In this document: in pieces, positions 1 to 15,142 of the stretch
Layout: the number at the start of each line of letters is the position of its first letter
Position numbering within the stretch: the stretch's first letter is position 1
Assembly (NCBI RefSeq): GCF_029227915.1
Contig: NC_079889.1
Span: 5,394,001 to 5,458,000, forward strand
DNA from: Hydractinia symbiolongicarpus
Lineage: Eukaryota > Cnidaria > Hydrozoa > Anthoathecata > Hydractiniidae
Direction: 5' to 3'
Length of the DNA stretch: 64,000 nt
Made by a program: the position numbers and the translations under genes
Notes under the pieces: generated by a model
What the model saw: the letters and a program-made list of their open reading frames with translations, nothing else
Database searches by the model: none
Told to the model about the DNA's origin: nothing

Positions 1-876
1 AAAAAAACTGTTTTTAGATCAAACATTTCTCTCCACGCTAGAGGTGCTTTTCCACCCCAGAGCCTTTATAGTTTTGTAAATGAGGTTTTAAACGTAAGAA
101 GTACTCTCTTAAAAAATGAACGCTGTGAAAAAGAGGTTTAAAGTTTTTTACAGAATTCTTATACTTCTGCATAAATAATTAGTCACTATGGTAAAGACTA
201 TTAGCTAACAGGTATTTTTAACATCTTTTTATGCCTCACGTGTTTGCTCACATTCACAATCACATACAGTCTAGTATGGGTAAAACAAAAACAAATTGTA
301 GAAACAAAAATCACAAAAAACCTGATGACTTTGAAAAGTATATTCTTATGGGAAATGTTGTAGAAAAACTAGAAAAGAATCTTTCAACTACACACAAAAA
401 TCGTTTTCCTCTTGGAGGCCACTATCATTATGACCTGAAGTAGTAAAAATTAATACCTAAGATGATTATGTATGAACAAATATTTGATCTCATCACATAG
501 TAAAAACTGATTTATGACAACTTTTTTCATTTTTGGAAAATACGCTATATGTATGTAATATATATATGTAATATATGTATAAATGAAATAAGATATGCGC
601 AGAAGGAAAAAAAATGATATGGAATGAATGGTATTGCATTTTTACAATTGTATTTTTTATTTTTTCTGCAGCAAATAATTACACAATTTTTAATTAAATA
701 ATGAATATATAGATATTACGTATAAGACACAGAAATTGGAGAGGCAATGAACAACTGTGTAGACAATGAGTAAAAAATGTTTATTTTAATAAATAAAAAA
801 TCTTAAATTTTCGTCCGCCTACAACAGACTTCATCAGAAAAATCAGAAAAATGTGTATATATATATACGTATATAC
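1..876. other. No gene seen; probable intron of the aldehyde dehydrogenase gene
   Basis: AT-rich sequence downstream, on the minus strand, of the splice donor at 876/877. I looked for a third aldehyde dehydrogenase exon on the minus strand and found none, so the intron probably runs off the left edge. The 70-codon plus-strand ORF at 231-443 has no recognisable features. Confidence 0.5.
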
Positions 877-2891
877 CTTATCCCCTTCCTGTATTTGACA
901 GATAACTTTTCCATTGCATGGATTAATTGTAGGGAAGGTTTTTCCACTTGCTGCATTTACCCATTCATTGTTGATAAACAACTAAAACATAATAGCAATG
1001 ATTTGATAAAAAAGGGTTACAACACAGAAAGTTGCACTGAAGTATACTTGTCTAATGGGCAGTCTTTTTCAGGAATATTTGAGGTGTGCGATGAATCGCA
1101 CGTGCAAATCAAGTAAGGCGTGCAATGTAAAACGCACATGCAAAGGATGTTACGTGTGCGATACGGGCTCCGGGGTTAATCTTTGTTGTGCATTCATTTT
1201 GCGGTAGAAAAGTATGGGACGTTTTAAAATGTGAACCCCAAACACGATGATCGAGCGTCTACGTACAGCAACTCTCTCAATCTTAACTTCCTTTTCTACA
1301 TGTCCGAAATAATAGTTTGCATAACTATACTGTCATTTTCATAAATTTATTTTTTATTTTTCAGGTCATCACAAGCAAATAGGCAAAAATATGTTTCGCT
1401 TTCGTTTTTAAAATTGTTTGAATAAAAAAAACACTTGCGGTATAAAGAAAAAACTTAATTAAATTCGGATCTGCTATCGTTTTCAATTGATTTGTCAAAT
1501 AAAGTTAATTATCTACAATTAAATCCATGATAAAATGTCTATTCCACCTGTAAGTGCAGTTTTACAGGCTTGCTTTATCCGTGCTCCATCGGCGTTCACC
1601 TCCGCATTAGTTAAGAGCCGCATGGCTGGATTTCTTGTGTAAGGGCAGGAAGAAGAGATTTATGTCTACGTAGTTCTTTAACTAAATCAGGAGTCTGTGA
1701 ATTAGCTAGGATGGTCAGGTTGGTTATGAATAGGCTTGCTCGTGGATTAAAAGGACCAGGACTATTCAATAAATCTGAGATTTAAAAGTGTCCGACCAAG
1801 ACGGAAATCTATCGGACGTATTGTCCGACAAAAGTTTGAAACGACCTACGAACATGTCCGACCGAACTGGAAATGTGCTGAACATTTTGTCTGACGAGTC
1901 TCTAAAAATTATTTTGAGGGCTGCCATCGCATGCTACAAAATGGATTTTAAGGGTTGATTTTCGAAACTCAATACTTACTTTTCAGGCGTGCGATTAATC
2001 ACACACCTAAAACGATATAGGCGTGCCAAGGCGTGAGCGTGCGATCATATGCCTGTCCTGAAAAAGCCTGAATGGGATTGTGGTTGTTAACTAAACTGGG
2101 GTAAGGCTAGAAGAAAGTGCTAAATACAATTTCTTGCTTTAAGCATAAATCAACTAAGCATAGACATTAACGAAGTTTTGGTTGAACATTTTGTCTGGTT
2201 TTGTGAATGTTCTAATTGACTGTGAGATGTGGTATAAAAATAATGCACTTGAGAAGTTTTTTGATGAATGATAACAAAAAAGTTAAAACTACAGGAAGAA
2301 TAAATATTGCAGATCTAATAGTGTTTTTCTCAAAACATATGTAACTACCCGAACACAATTATAAAGAAATGTCCACATCAATTATCAAAATTATATATGA
2401 AACATTTGAAAAATAAAAAAAGTCAAGGAAACATTTAAAAAATAAAAAAAGTCAAGGGACAATTTTAGCCAGCAAAGTCTAAACACTAGTGGTTCTGCAG
2501 TATCTTTGACTTTATCAATATTTTCTTGGTGCACCTATATGAAAAATAATTAACAATGATGATAAGCAATGAAAGTCTCTACAGTCTGATGTGAGTAGCA
2601 GGGATTCCCAATAAATAAAAACTCAGCATCATGTGATCTGATGACAATAATTTGTATTATATAACTTTGCATGCAGAATAATAATTATTATTATATTATA
2701 ACAGGCAGGGGGGGGGGGGCAAATCAGCCAACCACCATAACTGTTGTGTGGTATTTCCAGATGAAATAAATTTTGACTGAGCTGTAAAAAGGAAAACAAA
2801 TAGAAAAATATGTTTTTTTGGCTAATGTTAGAACTCAGAAACTACAAACCTGTGTGTACTTTATATCTGGATTAGGATTTCCTTCGGCCAT
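877..2891 (-). CDS. Aldehyde dehydrogenase (ALDH1/ALDH2 type), first two coding exons, partial
   Basis: NAD(P)+-dependent aldehyde oxidation enzyme; only the N-terminus is in the window. Exon 1 codes from the ATG at 2891 to 2850, exactly 14 codons, ending before a GTTTGT donor and containing [10 protein letters not shown]. Exon 2 occupies 981-877, exactly 35 codons, between a TTTTAG acceptor and a GTATAT donor; it contains [20 protein letters not shown]. Together these read as the conserved start of cytosolic or mitochondrial class 1/2 ALDHs (family knowledge), which are about 500 residues, so most of the gene lies beyond the left edge. The intron (982-2849) is phase 0 and holds a TIR element. 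Both exons are intact. Whether it is class 1 or class 2 cannot be decided from 49 residues; the short leader without an obvious mitochondrial presequence favours a cytosolic enzyme. Confidence 0.85.
1060..2070. mobile_element. Non-autonomous TIR element (1,011 bp) in the ALDH intron
   Basis: The ends are near-perfect terminal inverted repeats: CAGTCTTTTTCAGGA on the left, and TCCTGAAAAAGCCTG on the right, which is CAGGCTTTTTCAGGA on the other strand (one mismatch). A perfect 6-bp direct repeat AATGGG flanks them (1054-1059 and 2071-2076), as expected for a target-site duplication. Subterminal GTGCGAT/ATCGCAC motifs occur near both ends. No transposase reading frame is visible. The CAG...CTG termini recall hAT-like elements, but those normally make 8-bp duplications, so the superfamily is left open. 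Confidence 0.7.
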
Positions 2892-3468
2892 CTTTTAAAG
2901 ATGTTCTTTACCAATGCTTCTTACGTATTCTAAAACAAAAAGAACATAAATGCTAATATATGGAGTATGTAAACGCAATAGTGTCGCCAGGTCATTTTTT
3001 TTAATATAAATATAAAAAACAACAAAATAAAACAGACCAGAAGCAAGAAATATCATTGCATGTGTGGACTTATCAATTTTATGTAGCATGTTTTAAAGGG
3101 TATTTAACTTAAAAATTTCTATACATATACAAACTCAAAATACAATACTAATCACAAAATCCATTTTTACATTTTTACTGTAATAAAGAGATCATGTTGA
3201 TTCTGTCCCTTTGGTATACAAAAAATGTGTTGGAATTAACAACTTTTCGGAGAGTTAATAATTGTATTATTTTTGGTATTATAAAATGTAGCCATGTATT
3301 TTTATTAATAGGGAAACAAGTATATGAATTTATAAAATATATTTATTGTGAAGCTTTTCGTACTTCTAGTACATCATCCAGGCATTAAAAACATCCATCA
3401 AAATTTATGTATTATTATTACTAATATTATTATTATGTCGCGGTGGTAGCAGATGGACATGTTCTCTG
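2892..3468. other. ALDH upstream region; no other gene seen
   Basis: Contains the 5' flank or untranslated leader of the minus-strand ALDH gene, then AT-rich sequence. The minus ORF at 2895-3089 is a read-through of low-complexity flank. A short TTATTA-type run lies at 3407-3435. Confidence 0.45.
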
Positions 3469-5215
3469 TTGCTCCGACAAAAAATAGTTTTACTTATAAA
3501 ATTCATCAATAATTTTGTTTCAAATTTGTCTTATCATGAGGAGAAAAGCAAGAGCTACTTTTTATGTATATTGCTAATGTGGTTTGTATTTTGTTCAAAT
3601 GCTGTTGAGAAAAGATGTGAATTTTGTCACAAAAATTTCAAATCACTCGGAAGACATTCATGCTGTAAAGCAACACTTCACACAGAGCCCTTACAAGTTA
3701 ATCTTAACCATGGTAACCGTACTGAAAATGTTTATAACTTGCAAGAAGTTGAAAATCAATTACGAACGATCGTTAATGTTAACGACCAGCACACAATTGA
3801 TCAACCCAAGGGATTACTAACTGGATACGATGAACAAATGCAACTTAACGACAACAGAACTAGAGAATTTAGTTGTCATTGTGGTAAATTGTGTAAAGGA
3901 GAGCGAGGCTTAAGAGCACATCAACGCTTTTTTCAAATAAGTGACGTACCAGAGCTCTGTGATTTGTTTATCAATAAGTTAGTAGAAAACATCAATATAG
4001 AAAATGACGCTGAAGATATTGTTGATAATTCTGTTCCACAAATCGCCATCCCATGTGGATTAAAATTACCAAAAATATCTGAGGAATGGAAAACTTGCAA
4101 TGAATTATTTAAAAACATTTTCAACACCAACAGAGAAGTTCAAGATGTTGTTAAAGAGATTGAATTTTAACAAAATACTTTTTACGATTACTTCAAAGAT
4201 CAATACAGAACTGTTAAAGACAGAGAAGATGATATCTGGGAATATTAAGAGAGATATATGCAAACTCTTCTAAACACCAACTAAAGAAGAGTTTAGCCGG
4301 TTTCAAAAAACAACATGGTGACCATAAAGCAGAAATTCGCTACCTTTCCAAATTGATACGCTTAAAATATGCCAAGAGAGAAATAAACATTGAGAACATT
4401 ATATATGATAATAAAAAATTGTCGGAAAACTTTTCGAGATACTGTAAAGATAAATTTGAAAAAGATGATATTGTTAAACCAACGTTCGATAAGATAACTT
4501 CTTAATCTTACTTCAAAAGAACTTTATCACGAGACAGAGCAAAATGTTATTTCGAGTTTCCGACCTGGATGAAACGACTAGATGCCCCTTCAAAAGTTTT
4601 CAACCTGGATCCACCAACCTATAGAGAGGAAGGAATCATTAATAAACTGAAATCAAGCCGATCCCCATGTCCACATAAACAAATGAGCATTATCATATTG
4701 AAACATTGTCCAATTCTGAGAACTTTAATTCATAGGATTATTTCCAAATGTTGGAGAGACATTTCCAAGTTGTTGGAAACACGCCTTTACGATCCTAGGG
4801 AGTAATGCAGATCCTGCAAATTTCCGTCCAATCACTCTTCAACCAGTCTTTGCAAAAATTTATTCGTCATTAATACGAAACAGAATATACAATTTCCTAC
4901 AAAACAACAATTATATCGAGTCCAATATACAAAAGGGTTTCTGGAAATCTATATCAGGTACCAACGAGCATACTGAACTTTTGAGCTAATGATCAAACAT
5001 GCTAAAACCAAACAACGTTAATTAATGGTCATGCTGCTTTTGGATCTCAGGAATGCATTTGGTCAAGTCGATCATGCTTTGCTGCTGAAAGCTTAGAGTT
5101 ATCATCACATCCCTGTAGAGATCAAACAGTTGATCAGTGACTATTATAAACATTATAGTATCACAGTTGGAACAGAATCGTTTACCACCAATCCTCTTCT
5201 AGTTGGAAAAGAGAA
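3469..5215 (+). pseudogene. Degenerate non-LTR retrotransposon: zinc fingers plus reverse transcriptase fragments
   Basis: The first frame (3469-4167) carries two zinc-finger-like motifs, CEFCHKNFKSLGRH and CHCGKLCKGERGLRAH. It is followed, in successive shifted frames broken by stops, by blocks typical of non-LTR retrotransposon polymerases: a linker rich in R/K, then NFRPITLQPVFAKIY near 4815-4860, IQKGFW near 4930, and LLDLRNAFGQVDHALL near 5040-5085 (reverse transcriptase motifs that include the first catalytic Asp region). The homology fades near 5215, before any YADD box, so the element is 3' truncated and lacks the catalytic core. At least five frame breaks or stops are present. The clade is not assigned. 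It is a dead copy lying between unrelated AT-rich sequences. Confidence 0.75.
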
Positions 5216-6239
5216 TTCACTGTACAACGAATTGATGTTGAAAGCATTTTTAAAATTCGCAAAGTCATTGAGGCGAAATTTAAAGGGCAAATAACTTTGT
5301 TTTTTTGCTCGTCGATGGCAACCTCGAAAACCTAGCAAATAAATGATCGTTTTTGTAACTTCATCGTATACTATCATATCCTGATGATATAAATTGGGAA
5401 GACGGGGTCTCTGTTCATATCATTGTCTTATAGGACAGATCGAGAAGTAAAAGTGTATATAAATATGAAAATTACAGTGACGTAATAGAAAAATTCCACT
5501 GACAATCGTTATTTGTACTTAAAAATATTAGTAACTTTTTTACTCATTTAGGCCCTTTTTAAAAGTTGGTTGCAATGTAAACGTATTTTAGGAAAGTATG
5601 AAAACGACAATTGCTAGTGTTCTAACAAAATGTTTAATGCAGGCGCTTTGGAAATAGACATGGTGGCAGCAACACGCATGAAGTTCTTGTTACAGCGTCA
5701 CAAAAATACAAAAATTTCAGAGAACATTAGGAATAAAAGTTGGCAATCTTGGTTGGACGACAGTAAAAATTATTACAAGAAAATAAATATAATTTTTTTG
5801 TGTGTTATCTGTTTAAAAACAATTAAACATTTCTGTTTTAGCGTTCCGGTATGCATTTATGCTTGACTTCACAAGCAAAGATGAGGATGTTTACTCTTCC
5901 CTTTTTACTTAAGGGACGAAAAGCTACAATGCAAGAAACAGAAATTGAATTTTAAGTACTTTTGGAAGACAGCGCGGGATCAAATTAATTCAATAATTTT
6001 ACTTTCTGACACCTAAAAACGCGTTGGTACTTCCAAACAAAACAAACGTAACGAAGAAAACTGATAAGAAGTTTCTAAACGGTTTTTATAATAAAAACTT
6101 CGAGGCTGAAACTCTGAAAGACTATAAGAAAAAATTAGTATGAGTCAAAAATAACTGTAAAACAATATTTCCAAACAGATTTTCGTTTACTACAATAAAT
6201 GCATGTTTTTAGAACTTCAACATTATTTATTTACTAGTC
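5216..6239. other. No supported gene
   Basis: AT-rich. A 78-codon plus ORF at 5630-5866 starts well (MVAATRMKFLLQRH...) but ends in low-complexity hydrophobic sequence, and I cannot link it to splice sites or a family. It is not annotated as a gene. Confidence 0.4.
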
Positions 6240-6975
6240 GATAAAGCCCGTGGAAAAATCCACTGAGGCAGAATAAAAATTTTGATGACGTCAGCAACCC
6301 ATCCACAAAAAAAAAAGTAGAACTGTGTTTCCACGTTGCCTCTATTGTGTAGAGCTTAAACTGCTGATCAAGAAAATGTATATGATCATGTGCTTTTGAT
6401 GAGCGGTTAATGAGATATAAGGGTTTTAAAATTTTGCTGACGTCAGCAATGGCCAGTCAAACCCCCAAAACTTTTTTTAGAAATTTGTATACCTGTTGCC
6501 TTCATCGCATAGATCTTGAAACGCTGATCAATAAAATGTATAGTATCCTATGTTTTTGACAAACGTCTAAGGAGATTTAAGGGCTTTAAAATTTTGCTGA
6601 CGTCAGCAAAGTCCCTATCAAAAGTTCCAAAAAAAATTTCTTCACAAATTCGTACACCCGTTGCATTCATTGTATAGATCTTGAAACGCTGATCAAGAAA
6701 ATGTATAGTATCCTATGTTTTTGACAAACGCCTAAGGAGATTTAAGGGCTTTAAAATTTTGCTGACGTCAGCAAAGTCCCTATCAAAAGTTCCAAAAAAA
6801 ATTTCTTCACAAATTCGTACACCCGTTGCATTCATCATATAGATCTTGAAATGCTGATCAAGAAAATGTATAGGAACATGAACTTTTGACAAACGGTTGC
6901 AGAAATATTGGGATTTGAAGGTTTTGTGATGACGTCATCAACCCGTCCATTCCGAAACGGATTCGGGGATCCAGG
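6240..6975. repeat. Tandem repeat, 152-167 bp units, with TGCTGACGTCAGCA palindrome
   Basis: Five GACGTCA sites recur at 6287, 6439, 6599, 6764 and 6931, giving units of 152, 160, 165 and 167 bp. Each unit holds an ATAGATCTTGAAACGCTGATCA-like segment, an AAAATGTATAG segment and a TTTGACAAACG segment. The two central units are nearly identical. The inner copies carry the perfect 14-bp palindrome TGCTGACGTCAGCA; the outer copies vary. A small hairpin (GTGGA AAAA TCCAC) sits at the left edge near 6250. The array is probably the body of a repetitive element extending to about 7290. Confidence 0.7.
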
Positions 6976-7875
6976 TTTGGGAAACTTACCCAAATTGGTC
7001 CCAGGTGGTCCCTAGTTACCCACGCAGTGAAAAATCATTGACGTCACCACCTCGTTTCCAAGTTATTTGGCCTCAAAGTTTTAAGTGCACTGTAACGGCT
7101 TCATTAATTTAATATAGGATATTGACGTTAAAGTGGTGTTATTGACGTCGCGCCGTACCGTCAGAAAATTTAGCATATTAGACATGCATTTTTCGGTTAC
7201 TTCAAAGAAAATTTCGGTAAGATTAAAGGAAAATGAACATATCCACTTTGCCTGTTACAGACACACGGAACTGGCGTATTATTATATAGATTTATAATAA
7301 TCATCAAAATCGGTAAATTTGATATCTTATTTTAAAAAAACACGCAAAATAGAAATATTTGAGGCTGGCAAAGTGTAAATAATGAGCACATCCAGCCTTG
7401 CGTGAATTTTAAACATAAAAACCGCAAATTGGTAGCTTCACAATTCCCGGGGAAGGTCGATTTGCGAAAATTAATACTGCTAATGCAATAATAGAGACTC
7501 GTTAAATTTTTTTTTATGTTTTAACGATGTCAAAATAATTGTTTGTTGGAGTCCAAGTCTTTTGTCAGATCTTGGCGGATGATGCTAATGACTTCCAATA
7601 CCCTTTGTAACCGACCGGGAAAACTATATTATGATACAATAACAACGCCATTTACTGACTGTGTTACTGTATTCCCAAGACTTTTATTCTTCTTTTTGCT
7701 TCTCATTCTTTTTGCTTCTAATTTGATTTAAATTTAAAAAAAATGCTCTCCATAGCAACTGTTCGTGTTTAAGAAATACCTGTAATTAATCTATTGACGA
7801 ATTTTGTAATATGAAGCAGAAAAATATATAAAATCTAATTCTCGTGGCAGACAACTGAATTGTATGCAGTGATGT
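6976..7875. other. Right flank of repeat element; no gene seen
   Basis: Further GACGTC/GACGTT-containing sequence to about 7290, ending in an ATTATTATATAGATTTATAATAAT inverted motif, then AT-rich sequence. The short plus ORF at 7543-7731 has no recognisable feature. Confidence 0.4.
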
Positions 7876-8122
7876 AACACTAACAACACCAACACCACGC
7901 AACACCACTCAACACCACGCAACACCACGCAACACGACGGAACAACATACAACATCATGCAACATCACGCAACATCACGCAAGACTACGCAACATTACAC
8001 AACACCATGCAGCACCACCCAACACTACGCAACATCATGCAACTCCACGCAACAACGCAACACCACGCCATATCACGCAACACCACGCAACACCACGCAA
8101 CATCACGCAACATCACGAAACA
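7876..8122. repeat. Minisatellite, 10-bp unit CAACACCACG
   Basis: About 24 head-to-tail copies of a 10-bp unit CAACACCACG and variants (CAACATCACG, CAACACTACG). The 10-bp period opens all three frames, which explains the Thr/His/Gln-rich ORF at 7957-8232. Confidence 0.9.
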
Positions 8123-10800
8123 TTGGTATAACGAAAATAAAAAACAAACGACAGGAGGTAATTAGTCCACGTGTGAAACAGAAATTTTGTATGGATCACT
8201 TGACGATCCTCTTTTATCTTTTTATGTCCTGAGTATTTTGTCGTTCGCTGAGTTGATTGGCCAGGAAACTCTAAAACTGAGTTATTGTGTCAGAGGATTA
8301 CAAAGTTAAAAGTTCTCCTCCCAGTCTGTTTGTCACGAAAGTAAGTGTCAAAGAGGAAGGACGAACAGGGACGTTTAAGACTTCCATTTAGGTTCTTCAT
8401 TTAAAAAAACCCGACATTACTATTCTGTATAACATTTTTAAAAACATATTTGGAACGAAAACTTAAAAAATGATTTTATTTGTGGCCAGGTGCCTAGGTA
8501 CCTCGTAGTAAAATGTGTATTCTAGTAAGTCTTTGTTGTTGTTACTTCGGTCAGATGGAAATTTTTTTAATTTTATCGCCAAAATTATTTTCTATTTATT
8601 GCCTTTTATAACTAAAACAAAAATTTACTTAACATTCTGGTCGAATTAAAGGGGCTACAAAAGAGTTAAAGTAAAATTTCTTGCATTGATGTTATCCTGC
8701 ATCTTCGCACGTTCTAAATAACACTGTGTAATAACCAGACTGCTAAGAAGGTCACGGTACAACAAATTATGCACATTCTATTGCAAGAATATAGACCTTA
8801 ATTACTTTTTTCTCATTCTCTACTTTTTTTAAGGTATTTTCTAAAAAATACATACATTATCTTTTGGTATTCTTTTTGACGATAAAACAAAATAACTATA
8901 TCTTGTTTACCGTCAACAAAGACAAAATATATAATACATAAGAGTAAAATCAAAAGTTTGTTTTGATTAAGAAGTGAGACAATACGAGGGATTGTTTTTG
9001 TTAAAAATGCTTTGCCTAAAGAAGTTAATTAATACCTTTTGTACAAAATATAAAAAACACTTGATTTTAGAAAAGAAAAGGAAATATCCTCATTTCAGCA
9101 GGCAGCTGCAGCAAATTTAGAGTCAACCCAAACATTTTGAAGCGTCAAGCGGCAAAGCAAAGTTTTCTGGTGTGAAGTTTTTAAACATGCGCTCAATCAT
9201 TAAAAAAACTGTACTTGTAAAAGCGATAGAACATCCGTGACCTTGATGCTGATAAAGTTATTTTGGGGATGTTAGTCAGAGCTCTTTTTGTAATTAATGG
9301 TTGGTCTTCAGTAATTAAATAAACATGAATCTTTAATTGCACTCAACACAAATAGACTGTATTTCTTTAACATAAGGCCTTACGGAGAATAAATGTTTTC
9401 TATACAGGAAGTAGGTGTCTCAATACAACTGGAAGAATCTCGCTACAACGGTTAGATCTGTTGAGAATTAAATGGTATTGAGTTGTCATGAAGGTCATTT
9501 TTACGTAAATATTCAGATTTCTGACATGCATGCTATCTATAACAGCAAAGACAAACTTCATCTGATTATCCACAAGGTCATTGGGGAGGTCTTATCTAGA
9601 ATACAAACTTTCCTCTTTGAAAGTTAACACGGATATAGTAATATTCAGTCGCAATTTATTGTTTGCTAAAATATCTGTAACACGTATTACATTTTGTATA
9701 TCGTGGCATCATGCGTAATCTGAAAAAGCTAATCTAGGGGCTCTATGAAAGCTAATCTAGGGGCTCTATCTATGAAAATTGTGGGGGCTTATTTAATGGA
9801 TGCTCCTACTGCCATAATAATTGTGAGACAACCTAATTTTAAAGCTGGACGGTGGAATTCCATTCTATTAGCTTGATCCTAATTTTTTACTACAATAATA
9901 AAAATCGCTAGCGATTGATTGCATCATACAAATTAACGGCAAATCATCAGTTTTTCATGATTCCACATCATTTTTGAACAGACCCTGCACTACTCCTTCT
10001 ATCCAATGTGTTGTCAACTGTCAGGACTATTCACTCCTTAGTGCTTTTAAGAGGACTCAAAACATCCCATTAAGCGTAGTTACAATAAGAAATACAACTT
10101 GTCGGAACTTAACGTATTATTATTTTTCAATGAATGGTTTAAAAGATAATTACTCTGAGTTACTCATATGTTTAAAAAAGGTGGTATTCAATCCTTTTTT
10201 TTGACATATCTACTAAGTTAAATCCGATTTTAGTTATATTCTGTCCGATTGCATACATTATTAGAAATAGCGCAACACAATAATGACAAATTTTGCATTG
10301 AAAAAAACCTTCCTGTTGAGTTTTGCAGACGCAATGTTATGACGACTTCCTTTAAGTTTAATGGCAACGGAGACAGTTATGGGCTAATTAGCCGTCACGG
10401 ACGGTGAATAACGCGATAATTCAAGATGTTATTACATGTATATTAATTTTCATCATAATTAAAAAGTATGATGAATATATAATTTAAATAGTGAGCAGTA
10501 ATATAAAAAAATAATTGTGATTCGTTCGTAGTTTTTTACTCATAATAAGACGAAGATCATACAATGATTATTCTCATGTACTATATACTGTTACGAGATT
10601 TAGTTTTCACAAGAAATGAAGATAACCACGCAAGAACAGCAGTGTTTTTTTTGTTGTTGAGGTAATGATGACGTCATTGTTCTTTCAGCACTCTCTGATT
10701 CTTTAGGCTCTCCGTTGCAAATGGGATATGACTACCTGAAAACTTTGCGCAACTTACTGGTGTCCTATTGTTACTTAGTTCACCTTCACCCTATCTTCAC
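8123..10800. other. No gene seen
   Basis: AT-rich, non-coding by eye. It contains a short direct duplication of GCTAATCTAGGGGCTCTAT near 9728-9772. ORFs here (9974-10204, 10715-10990) are short and unsupported; the latter is antisense to the small gene that follows. Confidence 0.45.
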
Positions 10801-11085
10801 TTATTTCAGTTTAAAGTGTGCTCCACTACTTGTAACAATAGTTACACTTTTCAATCTTATTTTTGATTTCTTTTCTTTGCACGAAGGTGTTGGGTCTTGT
10901 TTGATCTCTAAAATGACAAGATTGTGTCTCTGCTCGTCAAATGTACAAAAATATTCATTCTCGAAGAATTGGAAATCTTTTGATTTCTGAGTCAATATTC
11001 TTTTCAAACCTGCCTGTATAAAGACGATGTTTCACTTACGGATCAGATTCTTGAATAAGTTCATCTGTCGAATCAATTTTACCAT
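10801..11085 (-). CDS. Unrecognised two-exon small basic protein, copy 1 (49 aa)
   Basis: Exon 1 runs from the ATG at 11085 to 11040 (46 nt: 15 codons plus one base) and ends at a consensus GTAAGT donor. The intron is 10908-11039 (132 bp) with a TTTTAG acceptor. Exon 2 is 10907-10801 (107 nt) and ends in TAA. The product begins MVKLIRQMNL and ends SVTIVTSSGAHFKLK. It is strongly basic, with no signal peptide or membrane span. Two paralogs at 15143-15474 and 19729-19986 have the same 46-nt first exon, the same phase-1 intron and the same C-terminal pattern (K-S-V-T-I-V-T ... G ... F-K-L-K), which is the main evidence that this is a gene. A TATA-like CCATATAAAG lies about 75 bp upstream on the minus strand. 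I do not recognise the family and propose no function. Confidence 0.65.
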
Positions 11086-11154
11086 TTTGCTTATTGCGTG
11101 CTTTGTGCTCGTTGCAGGATGACAATCAATGTGTTTTCAACTAAATTTTCAATT

Positions 11155-11164
11155 CTTTATATGG
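11155..11164 (-). promoter_or_regulatory. TATA-like box of small gene copy 1
   Basis: Minus-strand CCATATAAAG about 75 bp before the ATG of copy 1. The assignment rests on position and sequence only. Confidence 0.3.
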
Positions 11165-11830
11165 TGTATAGGAAGGAAATGATTGTTAAAAGATAAATAA
11201 GTAAAAGGACTTCTATTATTTGTTGTTGCGCTTTGAATTTATCTATTACAAATCTATTGCAAATTTTACATAATCAAATAAATTTACAAACTTTAACTTT
11301 AAAATTTATCAAATTAGGGAAAGGAAGTAATTACGAAAATAATATTCTTACTTGGTCAGGATGATCCGATGACTTTGCCTCAAGTCATTTTTTTGATAAT
11401 TTTTATAATAACCTACAATCATGAAATATAATAAAATAGGATGGCTAATTTTAAATTTAGTGGCTACAATTTATCACATTTGTTTTGTTTTTTATTAGAG
11501 TCGCGCGTTTTGAATGTCGACCATGTTCAGAGTGGACTTAAGATTTAAAATTTATATTAAAGTATGCTAATTGTTGCTGACAACAGCATGACCATTTTCC
11601 CCTAACTCCACAATCATCGTAGGCCCCGACGCGGATGATTTTGTTGTGCCTGCGCTGAAGCATAGCACTAGCCAATTTTACACGCTTTTTGACAGCCTAC
11701 GTGTGCACAAAATTAGGAGCTTTACAGCCTGTCGACTGCGGAGTAGTGACAATTTTTCCCCTTTGTGACTGTGACAGAAAAGTGACGAAAGAAATGTCGT
11801 GCGGCTAAACGCGTACGACATTTCTTTTAA

Positions 11831-11998
11831 TTGTATCCAACAAGTACAACCATTACTTATTTACCAAAAGGACTTCTGAAAGAAATGGCAGTTTCAGTAT
11901 GGGATGATGTTATCAGTGAAGTACACCACAGTGATATAAGCAATACTTTTAGTCATATCTTCTTTAAAACAAGAGCTTGCTTCCCTTACTCTGACTAA
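11831..11998 (+). CDS. Possible coding block conserved with 15890-16048, unknown
   Basis: An open plus-strand frame with no clear ATG, preceded by a TAA. It contains SVWDDVISEVHHSDIS. The partner block reads SVWDNVISRVNHSDIS in the same frame, and several differences fall at third positions (ATC/ATT, GAT/GAC, AGC/AGT), which hints at protein-level constraint. No clear splice sites were found. It could be an internal exon of an undetected gene or a diverged non-coding element. Confidence 0.25.
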   Translation: MYPTSTTITYLPKGLLKEMAVSVWDDVISEVHHSDISNTFSHIFFKTRACFPYSD

Positions 11999-11999
11999 A

Positions 12000-15142
<3,143 letters not shown>

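Larger units (their letters stand above)
10801..11998. repeat. Segmental duplication, copy A (partner 15143-16048)
   Basis: Two well-conserved blocks occur in the same order and orientation in both copies: the small gene (exons 1 and 2) and a plus-strand block at 11822-11960, matching 15881-16012. Between the blocks the sequence has diverged and the spacing differs. Weak similarity (GGAGGATGTCCGAA) continues to about 12370 and 16380. Confidence 0.65.

Noticed and set aside
853-1116. Plus-strand ORF over the ALDH exon
   Set aside because: Antisense to a well-supported exon.
5630-5866. Small plus-strand gene
   Set aside because: No recognisable domain; the second half is low-complexity hydrophobic translation of AT-rich DNA.
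6240-6975. CRISPR array
   Set aside because: Units of 152-167 bp are contiguous repeats without repeat-spacer structure, in an animal-type genome.
7957-8232. 91-codon Thr/His/Gln-rich ORF
   Set aside because: Produced by the 10-bp CAACACCACG array; its frame ends in unrelated sequence.
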